Shown: piece by piece, positions 44,327 to 54,574 of the stretch
Layout: each line of letters opens with the position of its first letter
How positions within the stretch are numbered: position 1 is the stretch's first letter
NCBI RefSeq assembly: GCF_000316625.1
Contig: NC_019676.1
Coordinates: 1,475,001 to 1,539,000, forward strand
Source of the DNA: Nostoc sp. PCC 7107
GTDB taxonomy: Bacteria > Cyanobacteriota > Cyanobacteriia > Cyanobacteriales > Nostocaceae
Reading direction: 5' to 3'
DNA: 64,000 nt
The notes under the pieces: model-generated
Database searches by the model: none
Told to the model about the DNA's origin: nothing
The model's input: only the letters and a program-made list of their open reading frames with translations
Position numbers and translations under genes: made by a program

Positions 44327-46414
44327 ATGAAAGAAGTCCTTTATTTAGAAGTGCCAATTCCAGATACAGCAGCGGTACGTCAATGGCTACAAGTGGATTT
44401 TCAACCAGTAATTGGTGTGAAATCACTGACTCCAGACGGCTTCTGCTTGAAATTACCTACAGACTATACAGCATCTGAGCAGACTATTTCCGAAAAATTA
44501 CCGACAGAAATTTCAATTTTTGTGTGGTCTGTCCAAAGAACTACTTATTTAAAGGTCTTCCGTTGGTCAGATCAGCCTTTCCCTCAAGAGAAGGAGATTT
44601 TGCTATGTCTCAAGACAGAAATCAGACAACGCTTTCCCCATCAGTACCCCCAGCCGCCAGCAATTGATTTATCCCAACAATCAATTTTTGAGGCGTTAGC
44701 AACCGATTACCCACTCACAGTTAAATATTTTCAGAAAATGCCCAATGGGGAATACGACCTCAAACGTGCATATTGGTGGGAACAACGCTGGCGCGATGGT
44801 GTGATTCATCCCCAAGAACCGCGTCAGGTAGTGTTTTCTCATCCAAAATCTCAAATCCCCAATCCAAAATCGGATTACGACTTAATTTACATCGGTGGCG
44901 CACTAGGGGCTGTCCATGCGGCTGTGATGGCCAAAATGGGATACAAAGTGCTGCTGGTGGAACGTTTACCTTTTGGCAGAATGAACCGCGAATGGAATAT
45001 TTCGCGTGATGAATTACAAAGTTTAGTAAATCTGGGTTTGGTAACGAATACCGAACTAGAAAGCGTTATTGTTCGGGAATATAAAGACGGATTTAACAAA
45101 TTTTTTGATGGAAATAATCCGCCGAAATTGCGATCGCCTATTCTTCACACTCCCACAGTTTTAAACATTGCCCTAGACTCAGAAAAATGGCTGGGTATGT
45201 GCGGACAAAAGCTGCGGGCGGCGGGCGGTGATATCTGGGACGAAACCGAATTTATGCGTGCGGATATTGATAACTCACAAGTTGTAATCACAGTCAAGCA
45301 TTTACCCAGTCAGGAAGAAAAGCAAGTATCTGGGCGGTTATTAGTCGATGCAATGGGAACTGCTTCGCCGATTGCATGGCAATTAAATGGTGGTCGGGCT
45401 TTTGATAGTGTTTGTCCGACTGTGGGTGCAGTGGTTGATGGCGGATTTGAAGCACAAGTTTGGGATTCTCAATATGGTGATGTGCTTTACAGTCATGGTG
45501 ATATTTCGCGGGGGAGACAATTGATTTGGGAATTGTTTCCCGGTGCGGGTGAGGAACTGACAATTTATTTATTTCACTACCACGAAGTCCACCCAGATAA
45601 TCCCGGTTCTTTGTTGGAGATGTACGAAGACTTTTTTACCATCTTGCCAGAGTATCGCCGCTGCGACATGGATAAACTGGTGTGGAAAAAGCCGACATTT
45701 GGATATATACCGGGGCATTTTAGTGTGAGTAGTAGCGATCGCCAAGTTGCCGTTGATAGATTAATTGCGATCGGTGATGCTGCATCTCTCCAATCTCCCC
45801 TTGTGTTTACAGGTTTTGGTTCCTTGGTGCGTAACTTAGAACGCTTAACAACTTTGTTAGATACCGCACTCCAGCATGACTTATTGAGTTTTCGTCACTT
45901 AAACCAAATTCGGGCTTATCAAAGCAATGTTTCAGTAACTTGGCTATTTTCTAAAGGAATGATGGTTCCGACTGGGAAATTCATTCCTCCCCAGCGCATT
46001 AACTCGATGCTGAATACTTTCTTTGGGCTATTAGCTAGTGAACCGCCAGAGGTTGCAGATAATTTCATCAAAGATAGATGCGATTGGTTCACCTTCAACC
46101 ACCTAGCACTCAAAGCAGCCCGCAAAAACCCTGCCTTATTATTGTGGATTTGGGAACTGGCTGGCCCTAGAGATTTATTCAGATGGCTGGGGAGTTATTT
46201 TAACTTTAGTATTTATGCCCTAGTGAGGATATTGCTGAGTTCTTGGTTCCCTGGCTTTCTCACCCGAATTCAACCTTGGTTAGAACCCCGCAATCCTGGA
46301 TTGTGGTTACAATTATTGGCGCTACGCTACGTAATTACTACGGGTAAACCGCGATCGCTCAACCAAACATCCATAGTCAACCCAGAAGCGGTAATACCAA
46401 TTCGTAATTCGTAA
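44327..46414 (+). CDS. CruA/CruP-type lycopene cyclase-like FAD protein
   Basis: AAGGAAAC precedes the ATG. The 695-residue product has an N-terminal domain (1-170) without clear family match, then a flavoprotein Rossmann fold (YIGGALGAVHAAVMAKMG at about 188-205) and the block ERLPFGRMNREWNISRDEL, typical of CruA/CruP lycopene cyclases. Later ALIGDAASLQSPL-like and FTGFGSLVRNL segments match the FAD-binding C-terminal motif. CruA/CruP cyclise lycopene in some cyanobacteria; CruP-like paralogues have uncertain activity. Residues 172-182 are coded by STRR-like CCAAAAT repeats at the domain border. No other carotenoid gene is nearby. Confidence 0.75.
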   Translation: MKEVLYLEVPIPDTAAVRQWLQVDFQPVIGVKSLTPDGFCLKLPTDYTASEQTISEKLPTEISIFVWSVQRTTYLKVFRWSDQPFPQEKEILLCLKTEIRQRFPHQYPQPPAIDLSQQSIFEALATDYPLTVKYFQKMPNGEYDLKRAYWWEQRWRDGVIHPQEPRQVVFSHPKSQIPNPKSDYDLIYIGGALGAVHAAVMAKMGYKVLLVERLPFGRMNREWNISRDELQSLVNLGLVTNTELESVIVREYKDGFNKFFDGNNPPKLRSPILHTPTVLNIALDSEKWLGMCGQKLRAAGGDIWDETEFMRADIDNSQVVITVKHLPSQEEKQVSGRLLVDAMGTASPIAWQLNGGRAFDSVCPTVGAVVDGGFEAQVWDSQYGDVLYSHGDISRGRQLIWELFPGAGEELTIYLFHYHEVHPDNPGSLLEMYEDFFTILPEYRRCDMDKLVWKKPTFGYIPGHFSVSSSDRQVAVDRLIAIGDAASLQSPLVFTGFGSLVRNLERLTTLLDTALQHDLLSFRHLNQIRAYQSNVSVTWLFSKGMMVPTGKFIPPQRINSMLNTFFGLLASEPPEVADNFIKDRCDWFTFNHLALKAARKNPALLLWIWELAGPRDLFRWLGSYFNFSIYALVRILLSSWFPGFLTRIQPWLEPRNPGLWLQLLALRYVITTGKPRSLNQTSIVNPEAVIPIRNS

Positions 46415-46426
46415 GTCAATGGGTTT

Positions 46427-46589
46427 CTAGTACAACAAGGCAAAAGTAAAAAGTGAGCCATTGCGGTGGACGGGTTTCCCGGCATAAAGCACATGGCGAC
46501 CCGAAGGGCAAAAGGAAAAAGAAAGAATAGTGATACTAAGCCTTTTCGCAATTCCAGATGGTCTGTTTATTTACACTGAACTGTACTAG
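46427..46589. mobile_element. MITE-like element, CTAGTAC family, copy 2 (inverted to copy 1)
   Basis: CTAGTACAA (46427-46435) and CTGTACTAG (46581-46589) are the inverted ends. Moving inwards it matches copy 1 in opposite orientation. The middle has a 60-bp piece of the interspersed repeat (GTGAGCCATTGCGGTGGACG, then GGGTTTCCCGGCATAAAGC). The 163-bp element lies 13 bp past the stop of the CruA/CruP-like gene. Confidence 0.7.
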
Positions 46590-46699
46590 TCCGTCCAGTG
46601 CCTACACCACAGAAATTATATTTTTGGACTATTTCAGCCCAAATAGCCAAGGTATTTAGGTCAATGGTCAAACTGGGACACTACAAGACCTGTAACCTT

Positions 46700-48292
46700 C
46701 TAAATTTGGCTATTAGGGCGAAAATTTGGTAATTCCACTGATGCTAAAGATTTACGTCCCTTGGGTGGCCGCTGGGGATAAACAACTGGTGACGGTGATT
46801 GAGGATCATTGCTATAGTCACCCGTTGTTTCTTCAGATAACTCTGTTTCTGGCAATTCCTCAGTATTTTCTGGCGTAGTTTCTAACCAGAAATTTTCTGG
46901 CGCTTCTGTTGTCTTGTTGGTCAACGGCACAGTAAAAGAAATTGGTAAATTATTTTCCGGTAAAATTGTTGACTCTTCAATTACTGAACTAGGTACAGTA
47001 ATTGGCTCATTATTTTCTGTTGATAATGCTGCTAATTGCTGCTCTAGGGTAGTTTCTGATTGTGCTTCATTTGTTGCCCAAGTTTCCCATAGAGGTTTTT
47101 CACTTTGATTACTGGTGACATTGGTTTCACTAGTCACAGATGAAGTTCCCGGCTGGGAAGCAAAAAACATTTGAATGAGAGTATCTATTTGCTCATCTAA
47201 TTTGGCTGAAGATTCTCCTGATGAGACCGTTTCTGATGTTATTGGCTCATCTTCTATTTCTGCGGAAGTATCCGGTTCAGTTGGTGCGGGTGTTTCTTCT
47301 TTAGTCGGCCAGTTCCAAGGAGATGAAGGTTGGGGAGCGGGGTTACTATGGCTGGATGCAGGTGGTATTGAAGATTCACCCCAAGAATGAGCTACATTTT
47401 CGGAAGGAGATTCTGGTTCTGCTGACCAAGGTCTAATTGGTTGTACGTTAGGAAATAGCGATCGCGCTTTTCTAGAAAATCTACTTTGCTTAGTAGTGCT
47501 ATTAGCAGTATTATTTCCTGTCTCTTCTGAGGAGTCGTCGTTGACAGATGGTGGTTCTAGACATTTTTCTAAAGCTGCCTTAAATTGCAGCGTTTGGCGC
47601 TGTTGGCGCATCAGCCGAGTACGCAACTCTCGACAAGTGGTTTCTGACTGCAACACTTGTTGAGACTGTTCATGATAATTAGTTTGCAATAACGCACATT
47701 CCCGTTCTAACTGAGCAAGACGTTGCTGGCTAATTTGTAGCTGTGCTTTATAAGTTTCGATGAGGGTTTCTTGACGTTGAACAGTTTGTGTTGTGGTGTC
47801 TAACTGCTGAAAGAGGGACTGAATTTGTTCTTGAGCCGCAATCAGTTCTTGAGCTTGTTGGTTGAGCATTGATTCAGTGACACTGGAGCGCCTTTTCTGC
47901 CACTGCAAAGCTTTTTCCGACTCTGCTAAGTCATCTTTGAGATGTTCTACTTGTTCGTACAATTCATTGTTAGCTGCACGCAGTTCTTCATTTAACACCA
48001 GCAGTTTCTGAAATTCATCATCAATTACTGCTTGTTTTCCCCTATCTGGTTCTGCCACCCATTCTTCTTGGGTAACATTTTCCGTAGATTGAGGATTTGG
48101 CGACTCTTGTTGTTTTTCTTCTGCTGGTTTGAGGAGTGGCAATTGCCTGATAGCCAGATTTTCAGAAGGCACAACCGCATAAAAAGGACAGTTTGTCGGC
48201 TCTGGTTGTGGCGAATTAGCAGAATTGAGAGATTCCATCACAGCCCTGTTGTTTGAGGTGTCAGCTTCATTAATCACTCTTAACCCACCCAT
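46700..48292 (-). CDS. coiled-coil protein of unknown function
   Basis: The 530-residue product (alternative start at 48238) has a low-complexity N-terminus, a long coiled coil from about residue 85 to 255 (repeated heptads rich in Gln, Glu, Leu and Arg, such as ELRAANNELYEQVEHLKDDL), and a C-terminal half rich in Pro, Ser, Thr and Glu that is probably disordered. No enzymatic motif or membrane segment is visible. Such proteins in filamentous cyanobacteria are often cytoskeletal or scaffold-like, but that is inference. It is monocistronic, with a 511-bp upstream region. Confidence 0.65.
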   Translation of the reverse strand: MGGLRVINEADTSNNRAVMESLNSANSPQPEPTNCPFYAVVPSENLAIRQLPLLKPAEEKQQESPNPQSTENVTQEEWVAEPDRGKQAVIDDEFQKLLVLNEELRAANNELYEQVEHLKDDLAESEKALQWQKRRSSVTESMLNQQAQELIAAQEQIQSLFQQLDTTTQTVQRQETLIETYKAQLQISQQRLAQLERECALLQTNYHEQSQQVLQSETTCRELRTRLMRQQRQTLQFKAALEKCLEPPSVNDDSSEETGNNTANSTTKQSRFSRKARSLFPNVQPIRPWSAEPESPSENVAHSWGESSIPPASSHSNPAPQPSSPWNWPTKEETPAPTEPDTSAEIEDEPITSETVSSGESSAKLDEQIDTLIQMFFASQPGTSSVTSETNVTSNQSEKPLWETWATNEAQSETTLEQQLAALSTENNEPITVPSSVIEESTILPENNLPISFTVPLTNKTTEAPENFWLETTPENTEELPETELSEETTGDYSNDPQSPSPVVYPQRPPKGRKSLASVELPNFRPNSQI

Positions 48293-48803
48293 CTCAAGAT
48301 AATCAGCAGTGCAAAATTAAGCATTGCTCATCAACTTTGTTTGCTCGGCGTTAAATTTAGTAACTAAGTTGAATTTTTCCCAAGCATGAGTCACTAGTTA
48401 TGAGCTAGTGTTCCCATTTTGCATCTAGAACTGATGACGTTATAACATTATGACCTGATAAACCGTCAACCTGAGACTGGATGAGGGTTTATACCCGAAA
48501 TGTTATGATGTACGGACTTCAGCATAGATGTGTAACAAAGGTGATATCTGAGTTGGGTTCGGTCAACAATTATTTGGTAGTAATAGCTGCCTGGCAAAAA
48601 TTCAGGCGCTAGATAAATATCTGCGCTGTATATAATTTACCAAACACCTTGCTTTTAAGGGAACAGGGGTGTGAGACTACAGGGGAATTAGGGGTGTGAC
48701 GATGTGGGGTGTAAGGGTGTAAGGGTAATGAGTTTGAGCGATCGCCTGATTCCACCAAGAAAAGAGCGATCGCTTTGATAAAAACTTTTCCGCAAACCCT
48801 AAA
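48293..48803. other. intergenic region with HIP1 hairpin and GGGTGTAA units
   Basis: 511 bp without a gene. A potential stem of AGCGATCGC (48737-48745) and GCGATCGCT (48766-48774) lies just past the stop of the propeller-like gene and could end its minus-strand transcript, though no T-run follows. STRR-like GGGTGTAA units occur near 48699-48727. The part near 48300-48520 probably carries the promoter of the coiled-coil gene. Confidence 0.5.
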
Positions 48804-50297
48804 TTAAGGTAGCCAACGGGGATGAAAGCCAATTAAAGGTAATTTTTCTGGTTTAATAGTAGTCACAGCCGCATCAGCAATCGGTAACAATGGCATTAAC
48901 CACAAACTGCTAGTAGCGATCGCTTCACCGTCATCTGTTTTTAAACTACTTGCAGGTGTTTGCACGTTGGTGGATTGGGCAACTACTTGGTCAAATAGCA
49001 AACCTAGACCATCAGGTGATAAGCTCATTTCTACGTTCCGTTGATCAACTGGTAAAACTAGCAGCGGTTTTTGTTGTCCAGTTGTCAGATTGATGGCGAC
49101 TAAATAAGGTTGCTCTACATATTCTGCTTGGGTGATTAACTGTGTCAACAAGCAATAGAGTGTGGGTGAAGCCGGATCAAATTGGCAATTAATAATTGAG
49201 CCTGTAGTTTTTAACAAAGGTTTTTGGATACCTTGGTTAGTGACTAAAAATAAATCTCGTGTGTAATCGGTATTAAATTTTACCATCGCCGCTTGAGAGC
49301 CATCTTTAGAAAAAGCTTGTACTAGACCAAATTGCGGCAAAAAGTCTAAGGGTTTACTCGCATCAGCTTGTAGTGGTAATATTGCCGCACCTTGACCTTG
49401 AGCAACGGCAACGGCTTTACTATCGGGAGTAATCATAAAATCTCCCCCTGGTTGGCTTTGCAGACGTTGAGGTGTGGGTTTGGCTTTTGATTTGTCCCAG
49501 GTGGTGGGCATATACCACAGCCCAAAGTCACCGGGATTATTTTTATTCCCCCGTTGGACGACGATAGTTTGTCCGTCTGGTGATAAGTCAAATTTCAGAT
49601 TTTGATAATCTTTATTATCTAAAATTAAGTCAACTTTACCCGCTGCTTCTGGTTTAGTGTCTGATTCTCCGCTAATTCCCGTGGTGACTGTGTACAACTG
49701 GGCAGAGAGTAAATCTTCGTTGTTAGTAGTGCGAGCCGAAAATAAGATTTTTTCCCCATCTGGAAATGCTTTAAAGTCCATCACTGTGATGTCTTTAGGG
49801 GTAAGTACCTTTTTTTGCTCTTGGGTTAAGTTGTAAAGAATTAACTGCCCTTGTTCTTCCGGGTTAGCACCTACATAAATAATGACGCGATCGCGGGTGC
49901 GAAAACTACCAACAAAAGGCTGTATAATCTTAGTCTTATTTTCTTTCTGGGCAAATTTATCTTTCGCTTGTTGTAGCTGTACTTTATAGTTTGTGCCGTA
50001 AGGGGCTGGTGTTAATAGTGTATAAACTACCCGTCTACCTGCCCAACTAAATTTCCCAGCCAGTGGCGGCTCAATTTTTAAGTTATCCTCAACGCTTTTC
50101 GTATCCATTGGGCGGCTAAAGGTGAGGCTAAAAGCAATATCTTCTGAACCAATTTGCTGATTTTGCCAAGTAAAGTTACGGACACGGGGGGAAACAACAT
50201 CACCTTGTAAGATGATAAAGCCAATCAACAAACTCAGCAGCAGCATCAAGGCGATCGCTACACGGTCTAGTGGTTGGATAAATGTTTTACTAGTCAT
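48804..50297 (-). CDS. membrane-anchored Ig-like/TolB-type propeller protein
   Basis: The 497-residue product has an N-terminal membrane anchor (about residues 13-31), then an Ig-like segment (FSLTFSRPMDTKSVEDNLKI) as in bacterial Big-5-type domains, and a C-terminal region of repeated strands with TolB/WD-like motifs (LSPDGQTIVV, ITPDSKAVAV, FSKDGSQAAM, LSPDGLGLLF). The repeating PDG turns point to a beta-propeller of about six blades. It is probably periplasmic and may bind a partner protein or cell wall; no specific function is known. The ATG lies within a TAGTCAT-like repeat. Confidence 0.72.
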   Translation of the reverse strand: MTSKTFIQPLDRVAIALMLLLSLLIGFIILQGDVVSPRVRNFTWQNQQIGSEDIAFSLTFSRPMDTKSVEDNLKIEPPLAGKFSWAGRRVVYTLLTPAPYGTNYKVQLQQAKDKFAQKENKTKIIQPFVGSFRTRDRVIIYVGANPEEQGQLILYNLTQEQKKVLTPKDITVMDFKAFPDGEKILFSARTTNNEDLLSAQLYTVTTGISGESDTKPEAAGKVDLILDNKDYQNLKFDLSPDGQTIVVQRGNKNNPGDFGLWYMPTTWDKSKAKPTPQRLQSQPGGDFMITPDSKAVAVAQGQGAAILPLQADASKPLDFLPQFGLVQAFSKDGSQAAMVKFNTDYTRDLFLVTNQGIQKPLLKTTGSIINCQFDPASPTLYCLLTQLITQAEYVEQPYLVAINLTTGQQKPLLVLPVDQRNVEMSLSPDGLGLLFDQVVAQSTNVQTPASSLKTDDGEAIATSSLWLMPLLPIADAAVTTIKPEKLPLIGFHPRWLP

Positions 50298-50407
50298 TGG
50301 TCAAATTTTTTCCTGTTGCCTGTTCCTTACCTATAGGAGTATGTTCAGTTATCAAATCGGATTCCCATATCCCAAAATCCAAAATTTAACATCTAAAAAT
50401 TGGTTGA

Positions 50408-51169
50408 CTAATAACTATACGGATTTTGAGGTTGGGGAATCTTTTTGACGGAGTTAGCCACAATGGTAAGTTGGCGTTTCCCGCTGAGATTGTCTGTCGC
50501 CATTTGTCCTTCAACTTCTAGCCAGGTATCAGGGGCGTACTGTTCTTGATTGGCGGACAATTTCACGGGTAATCCTACAGGGTAAGCATCCGCAGCACAG
50601 CATGAAAGAACAAATTTTGCTAAAAACATATATTCTTTACTTAAATCTGGGGGACGGATAACAAAGCCTTGGACTTTGGCTTGTTGCCCTGTATATGCGT
50701 CTGGTTCAGGATAAACATTGAGTGTCCGTACCCAGTCTACAAGCGATCTCTCTTCGGGGCGAATTGAAGCCCGGAAGGCTTGAGGTTTGATACGTGAGGT
50801 TCCGAGTAAATCATTAACACCACGATTCAGTGCTTTGTCGCTGGCAAAAACTTGTGGTGTAAAGATGAAACCTAAAATTGCCGCCGTTAACAATAAAGCA
50901 CCACCCCAACCAGGCGGAAACAAAGTCATGTGCTGGACGTTTGGTACAATATCGCGGCGGCGACGTTGCCAAAGTTCCTGCATTTTGAATAAACCGACAA
51001 TAATCAAGCCAATACCAGCCACTACCACCAAACCAAAGTAATTCGGATGAATCAACAAGTTCAGCTTGCCAGTCAGCCAATATTTCAACATCAAAATTCC
51101 CCAAGCTGTGATTGCTAAAACATCCAGCCAAGGTATTAATAAATTAAAGCGTTGAAGTTTAGTTGCCAT
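50408..51169 (-). CDS. TIGR03943/DUF1980-type membrane protein (YcgQ-like)
   Basis: The 253-residue product has two to three N-terminal membrane helices (about 10-28, 42-60, 88-106) and a periplasmic C-terminal domain with CCAADAYPVGLPV near residues 190-202, typical of the YcgQ/TIGR03943 family. Members are nearly always next to a DUF318 permease, as here (110 bp upstream). The pair is seen in Bacillus as ycgR/ycgQ, and a role in metal handling is suspected; this is context-based. The conserved Cys pair could bind metal. Start at ATG 51169, next to TTTGTCA repeats. Confidence 0.82.
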   Translation of the reverse strand: MATKLQRFNLLIPWLDVLAITAWGILMLKYWLTGKLNLLIHPNYFGLVVVAGIGLIIVGLFKMQELWQRRRRDIVPNVQHMTLFPPGWGGALLLTAAILGFIFTPQVFASDKALNRGVNDLLGTSRIKPQAFRASIRPEERSLVDWVRTLNVYPEPDAYTGQQAKVQGFVIRPPDLSKEYMFLAKFVLSCCAADAYPVGLPVKLSANQEQYAPDTWLEVEGQMATDNLSGKRQLTIVANSVKKIPQPQNPYSY

Positions 51170-51279
51170 TTGTCATTTGTCCTTTGTCATTAGACATATC
51201 CGTCTTTTAACTCAGCACGGGCTGAACGCCCCGCTACCGCTCTAAGCGCAGCCATGCCCGCAGGGCTTTACAACACTTT

Positions 51280-52335
51280 CTAAAGAACATGCAGGTTAAT
51301 AAACAGTGTGAACAAGAATGTCAATTGCCCAGCTAAGGCAAAGAGGTAAAAAATCGTCCTAGGCTTGAAAATAGATAACATTAACCCAACGCTTTTAATG
51401 TCGATCATTGGCCCAAATACGAGAAATGCCAGCAAGGAACCACTACTAAATGCTGAGGCAAAAGACAGGGCAAAAAAGGAGTCAACTGTTGAACAAATAG
51501 AGACAACTGCTGCCAGAATTAGCATCACAATGATTGAACTGACAGGGCCAGCACCGAGACTGAGGATTAAATCACGGGGTGCAAAGACTTGAATGGCAGC
51601 TGCGATCGCACTACCAATCACCATTACTCCTCCCAGTTCTCGTAATTCTTGAATACTGTTATCCATCAACAAGCGTAGTTTCGCCGCCAGTGGTTTATTT
51701 GGGCTGGCGAGGGGGTCATCTGCTGGTGATACGCTCCCATCCATGCGTGTGGGTGTACCTGCTTTTCCACCCAAAATATATGTCCCAGATTGCAACAAAT
51801 TTGGTGTTGTTGGTTCTTGGGGAATTTGGTAACGTTTCCCCCGCCGTTGCGGTTCTACTTTAGCTGGGGGATTAAACTTCATATAACGGGCGATCGCCGG
51901 CTGGACTATGGGATTCAAGTCCTTTTGAAAACTGAAGATAAAGCCAACAATTGTGGCAATTGATAGAGAAAATACTACCCGTAAAACTACTATTTCTGGC
52001 TGATCGCGAAACGCTGTCCAAGTTGCCCAAATCACAATGGGATTAATGGTTGGCGCTGCTAATAAAAAACCAATTGCTACAGGTGTGGGTACGCCCTGAA
52101 TCAGCAAACGCCGCGCTACCGGCACATTGCCACACTCACACACCGGAAATAAAAAACCAACCATACTGCCAACTAAAGCGCCCAAAAGCGGATTTTTGGG
52201 CATTTTTTCGACTAATTTGCGCTCATCAACAAAAAATAGCAGCAAACTAGAGAATAAAACCCCTAGGAGCAAAAACGGCATCGCTTCGACTAGCAGACTC
52301 AGAAATATCGTGAAACCATTGCTCAGTTGATTCAT
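51280..52335 (-). CDS. permease, UPF0718/DUF318 (YcgR-like)
   Basis: The ATG at 52335 gives 351 residues (MNQLSNGFTIFLSL); a TTG at 52350 is the open alternative. The protein has about eight membrane segments, with the signature GFLFPVCECGNVPVARRL (Cys pair) and FLLAAPTINPIV near the first half, and VVSICSTVDSFFALSFA in the second half. A basic, less hydrophobic loop (about 145-210) separates the halves. DUF318 permeases are thought to move small molecules or metal complexes. It is co-transcribed with the DUF1980 gene, presumably as one transporter unit. Confidence 0.85.
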   Translation of the reverse strand: MNQLSNGFTIFLSLLVEAMPFLLLGVLFSSLLLFFVDERKLVEKMPKNPLLGALVGSMVGFLFPVCECGNVPVARRLLIQGVPTPVAIGFLLAAPTINPIVIWATWTAFRDQPEIVVLRVVFSLSIATIVGFIFSFQKDLNPIVQPAIARYMKFNPPAKVEPQRRGKRYQIPQEPTTPNLLQSGTYILGGKAGTPTRMDGSVSPADDPLASPNKPLAAKLRLLMDNSIQELRELGGVMVIGSAIAAAIQVFAPRDLILSLGAGPVSSIIVMLILAAVVSICSTVDSFFALSFASAFSSGSLLAFLVFGPMIDIKSVGLMLSIFKPRTIFYLFALAGQLTFLFTLFINLHVL

Positions 52336-53162
52336 GGGTGTCGCAGTCAAAAGCGGTTTAAAGTTTTGAAGTTATGTCTAGTCATTCTATCGAAATGGTG
52401 ATCAAAATCATGTACGGGTAATTAAACATCATTGACACAACCAGAACATGTTTAATTCGTAGTCTTGCTTAAGCGCTAAATAGCGCCCGTTAGTTTTAGT
52501 ATAGTCATTTTACATGAGTGCATTTACTGATGATTGCGATTTTGAAGATTGTCTGATTTCCGAAATAGTTCCGAATTATCGGTTGATGGGTATAAGACTA
52601 GGTGACGTTTAATTACCTAATGTTTATACTTACTGTAAATTAGCTGATTTTTGTGTTATCTTCCACGCATTTTCATCAAGTATTTACAGAGTTTAAACAT
52701 TTGGGGATCGCTTCTAGTTGCTGATATCCGTGTTTTAACTTACTTTTGGTAAATTAGCGATTAGTCGTGGTTGATTTCTACTCCAGAAACTAGCAAACGG
52801 CAATACCAATTTGGAATATTTTTAGTAAAAATTATGTATAGCGCTAATTCTCAAAAAGACTCCAAGTATTTTCACGGCTACTACTGCCTAAAATCTGGCA
52901 AATTATCATTTTTGTTATTATTAGTTAATATTTTGATGAATTAAGTTGTTTAAATTATTCATCTGTTAATAAAATAAAGATTCAAGTCGAAATTTACACA
53001 TAAAAATAATGTGTGAGGTTATCAATTTGCCATTTATCAACTTTTTCTGTCTGTTTAACTTGCACCATATAGTGATATTTAGTGCTGAAGAGTTACTCAG
53101 TAGACTTTAAAATACCAGCATTTTATTTATTAATTACTCTTTAAAATTTATATATATCAGGG
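52336..53162. other. 827-bp divergent intergenic region
   Basis: Gene-free, A/T-rich DNA between the permease and the sensor kinase. It contains one small palindrome (GCGCTA at 52473-52478 and TAGCGC at 52481-52486) on the permease side. No MITE ends, STRR or Zur-like palindrome stand out. Both flanking genes must be driven from here. Confidence 0.5.
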
Positions 53163-54527
53163 TTGCCAGTGTCATCAGAATTCACTTCTTTAATCTCACA
53201 ACCAGTTTTATCTATTGCCAGCCATAACTACCTCAGTTTAGAGTCAAATCTCCAAGAACTGCCAATGTACGACTTTGGTGTAGATATTAGTTGTACATGT
53301 ATTGAATTAGCCAATTATTTGGAAAAATACCCACAATTACCAGGAGTGGTGTTGATAGAAAGAGGAAAATTCTTGGGAATGATTTCTCGCCGCAGAATAC
53401 TAGAATTTTTCATTCGTCCATTCGGACAAGAGTTATTTGCTAAAGCTAATTTACGCGAGCTTTACAGCTATGCACGCACAGAAATTTTACTGTTACCAGA
53501 GACAACAACAATCTTAACAGCAATGCAGCATACACTCAAGCGATCGCCTGAACTTTTTCCTGAACCTATTGTTGTGCAAACAGAGACAAATACTTACAAA
53601 TTATTAGATATTCATGATTTGAATCTAGCTGCTTGGCAAATTCGGGGAATTGAAACTCAGGTACGCTACGAACGTAGCCAAGCACAAATGATTCAAAATG
53701 ATAAAATGGCACGCTTAGGGCGTTTAGTTGATGGCGTAGCTCACGAAATTTTAGACCCTGTAGGATTTATTTGGGGAAATTTAACTTATATATCTAAATA
53801 TAGTCAAGATTTACTCAAGTTAATAGCAGCTTACGCTGAAGATTTACCCCAAAGTTCCGCCACCATTAATTACCTTAAAGAAGAAATTGAATTTGATTTT
53901 TTAGAAGAAGATTTAGCTAAAGCTTTGACAAGCGCCCACACTGGCGCAGAAAGATTAAAAAAACTCGTCACAAGTTTACAAAATTTCTGTCATATTGATG
54001 AAATTTATCCCAAACCAGTAGATATTAATGCTTGTATAGATGGGATTATTCTCCTGCTGAAAAGTCGCTTAAAAGGAGAGATCGAGATTGTGAAAAAATA
54101 TGGTAAAGTCCCCCCAGTTTCTTGTTTTATGGGGCAATTACACCAAGTCTTAATGAATATTTTTAGTCAAACTGTGGATGGTTTATTAGATGAAGCAGTG
54201 AGACAGCAGTTTCAACAAGAGAGTTGTCATAACAGCAACCAACCTCAAATTGTCATTACTACAGCAGTTATTTCACAAACAGCAAACCAACCAAATGTGC
54301 CAGATTCTCGTTGGGTTTGCATTAGCATTGTTGACAATAGTCCTGGAATGTCGGAAGAATCTCAAAAACAAATTTTGGATTCTTTCTCTACTGATAAACG
54401 GGCTGATATAGAAACTAGTTTAGGTGTTAGTTACCGAATTATTACAGCTAGACATGGTGGTAAATTAGATTTCCGTTCTCAGGTGGGTGTAGGCTCAGAA
54501 TTTAAAATACTTTTGCCTTTGGTGTAA
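53163..54527 (+). CDS. CBS-like sensor histidine kinase
   Basis: The frame starts at TTG 53163 (MPVSSEFTSLI); GTG at 53169 is an alternative. The 454-residue product lacks membrane segments. The N-terminal 150 residues resemble a CBS-pair-like sensor (GVVLIERGKFLGMISRRRIL). The kinase core has the H-box at H194 (GVAHEILDPVGFIWGNL), an N-box with its first Asn kept (VLMNIFSQTVDGL), a G1 box VDNSPGMS and a weak G2 box ETSLGVS. The loss of the second N-box Asn and the weak G2 suggest reduced activity or unusual regulation. No response regulator is adjacent. Confidence 0.78.
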   Translation: MPVSSEFTSLISQPVLSIASHNYLSLESNLQELPMYDFGVDISCTCIELANYLEKYPQLPGVVLIERGKFLGMISRRRILEFFIRPFGQELFAKANLRELYSYARTEILLLPETTTILTAMQHTLKRSPELFPEPIVVQTETNTYKLLDIHDLNLAAWQIRGIETQVRYERSQAQMIQNDKMARLGRLVDGVAHEILDPVGFIWGNLTYISKYSQDLLKLIAAYAEDLPQSSATINYLKEEIEFDFLEEDLAKALTSAHTGAERLKKLVTSLQNFCHIDEIYPKPVDINACIDGIILLLKSRLKGEIEIVKKYGKVPPVSCFMGQLHQVLMNIFSQTVDGLLDEAVRQQFQQESCHNSNQPQIVITTAVISQTANQPNVPDSRWVCISIVDNSPGMSEESQKQILDSFSTDKRADIETSLGVSYRIITARHGGKLDFRSQVGVGSEFKILLPLV

Positions 54528-54574
54528 AGTTATGAGTATCATGCAGTGTGCAATTTTCTTTCAAACCTAACCCC

